This document shows, piece after piece, positions 4,802 to 5,327 of a stretch of 5,327 nt of DNA (positions are counted from its first letter, which is position 1; each line of letters opens with the position of its first letter). The DNA lies in assembly GCA_964625325.1 (NCBI GenBank), contig CAZVBA010000045.1, positions 1-5,327 on the forward strand. The letters are read 5' to 3'. The translations under genes and the position numbers were made by a program. The notes beneath the pieces are model-generated. The model made no database searches. It saw only the letters and a program-made list of their open reading frames with translations, and was not told the origin of the DNA. The stretch is from CAZILM01 sp964625325 (lineage in GTDB: Bacteria > Patescibacteriota > Saccharimonadia > Saccharimonadales > CAYVSP01).

Positions 4802-4830
4802 TTGCTTTTTACCCCTGTAACTGGTATCAT
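4802..4830 (+). promoter_or_regulatory. Promoter of tRNA-Asp
   Basis: TTGCTT (4802-4807) lies 17 bases before TATCAT (4825-4830), which is preceded by TGG as an extended -10. The start is expected near 4837, about 12 bases before the mature tRNA. It is divergent from the HNH promoter. Confidence 0.6.
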
Positions 4831-4848
4831 CTGACCTGTTCTGGCCAA

Positions 4849-4926
4849 GGGCTCGTAGTGAAGCTGGCCTATCACGTCTCCCTGTCACGGAGAAGATCGC
4901 CGGTTCGAATCCGGTCGAGCCCGCCA
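4849..4926 (+). tRNA. tRNA-Asp (anticodon GTC), CCA encoded
   Basis: The acceptor GGGCTCG pairs with CGAGCCC, followed by discriminator G and an encoded CCA. The D stem is GTGA/TCAC with a 10-base loop. The anticodon stem TCTCC/GGAGA has loop CTGTCAC, giving anticodon GTC. The T arm is GCCGG-TTCGAAT-CCGGT. Its U33-G34-U35 is the recognition sequence for Tgt, which is encoded elsewhere in the window. Confidence 0.96.
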
Positions 4927-4930
4927 ACTA

Positions 4931-4959
4931 TTTACAAAATACTACTTTTATGGTAGTAT
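4931..4959 (+). promoter_or_regulatory. Promoter of the partial GNAT-like gene
   Basis: TTTACA (4931-4936, 5 of 6) and TAGTAT (4954-4959) are exactly 17 bases apart, with TGG before the -10 as a TGn extension. The start is expected near 4966. The element begins only five bases after the tRNA-Asp CCA and overlaps the hairpin that would terminate the tRNA transcript. Confidence 0.6.
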
Positions 4960-4967
4960 TTTTATTT
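4936..4967 (+). terminator. Intrinsic terminator after tRNA-Asp
   Basis: This is a perfect 10-bp inverted repeat, AAAATACTAC (4936-4945) and GTAGTATTTT (4953-4962), with a 7-base loop and a T-rich tail through 4967. The stem is A/T-rich and so only moderately stable. It sits 9 bases after the tRNA CCA and has some T-run on the opposite strand too. Confidence 0.65.
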
Positions 4968-4984
4968 AGGAAACAAAATAAAAA

Positions 4985-5327
4985 ATGTCAGAGCAACCAA
5001 CACCTCAACCGACTGATGCAGCTACATGGACCTCTCCAGTCCCCTTTCATACTGAAGGTGCGCTGCCGAGCGCCGAAGCACTGCTCGAGGGTCCGGTATA
5101 TGCGTTATGGCACGAACCAATGTTTGAGTCGACGGACTTTAAAGAATATTTGGGGTGGGTAGAAGTTTGCTTTCCCTCCGTTGGCAGTCTTGATGCGCAT
5201 TTTAGCGGTGATGTTTACAATGAACGATACTGGGATACTGACGAAAATGAACCTGTAAAAGTAATGAATGTCGGTACTGTAGTAATTCCTCGTGAACTCG
5301 AAGGTCATAAATTAGGCGAAAAACTTA
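4985..5327 (+). CDS. Probable GNAT-type acetyltransferase, N-terminal part
   Basis: The frame is open from ATG 4985 to the right edge, giving 114 codons plus one base, with no stop. The start MSEQPTPQPTDAATW is polar and proline-rich. The body is acidic, with aromatic-rich stretches such as YALWHEP and YNERYWDTDENEP. The last visible part, NVGTVVIPRELEGHKLGEKL, fits the acetyl-CoA-binding motif A of GNAT enzymes (V.p..rG.g.G..L), with the loop ELEGHKLG. The substrate cannot be inferred. A loose AGGA lies 13 bases upstream of the ATG in a leader of about 18 bases. It has its own promoter, just downstream of tRNA-Asp. The family call rests mainly on one motif at the edge; the reading frame itself is well supported. 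Confidence 0.6.
   Translation, partial: MSEQPTPQPTDAATWTSPVPFHTEGALPSAEALLEGPVYALWHEPMFESTDFKEYLGWVEVCFPSVGSLDAHFSGDVYNERYWDTDENEPVKVMNVGTVVIPRELEGHKLGEKL

Noticed and set aside
4950..5162. 70-codon plus-strand frame over the start of the GNAT-like gene
   Set aside because: It begins in the terminator loop and closes within the gene. The alternative frame from 4985 stays open to the edge and carries a recognisable motif.

Overview
This window looks like a compact bacterial chromosome segment, most plausibly from a reduced-genome lineage such as Saccharibacteria or another Patescibacteria group. That placement is an inference from tight packing, very short intergenic regions, genes with promoters almost touching the start codon, and the gene types present. 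TGA is used as a stop codon (end of the 116-residue membrane protein). This argues against the Gracilibacteria/Absconditabacteria code, in which TGA is glycine.

Layout, left to right. (1) tgt, a tRNA-guanine transglycosylase, on the minus strand (64-1146). (2) A roughly 300-base interval between tgt and nrdR. It holds what looks like a complete transcription unit on the plus strand: an extended -10 promoter, a GGGAGG ribosome site, a 38-codon TTG-started small ORF and an intrinsic terminator. (3) nrdR on the plus strand (1470-1877), with an NrdR-box-like palindrome over its apparent promoter. (4) A minus-strand block. In transcription order it runs HNH endonuclease, tRNA-Thr(CGT), tRNA-Gly(CCC), a 3-TM small membrane protein, a membrane family-2 glycosyltransferase coupled to it by an ATGA overlap, and a separate 2-TM small protein whose stop codon overlaps that of nrdR. 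(5) On the plus strand, tRNA-Asp(GTC) with promoter and terminator, then the start of a probable GNAT-type protein that runs off the right edge.

Functional themes: tRNA modification (Tgt would act on G34 of tRNA-Asp(GTC), also encoded here), control of ribonucleotide reductase (NrdR), and cell-envelope polysaccharide or glycan synthesis (glycosyltransferase plus small membrane partner). The least expected signals are four cases: (a) the recurring leaderless gene architecture, with a -10 box 6-9 bases before ATG and no Shine-Dalgarno; (b) the self-contained 38-codon ORF; (c) an HNH nuclease gene whose stop codon lies inside tRNA-Thr; and (d) a terminator hairpin that is also a promoter. I do not see a CRISPR array, insertion sequence or defence operon. 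Apart from the single HNH gene there is no clear mobile element.
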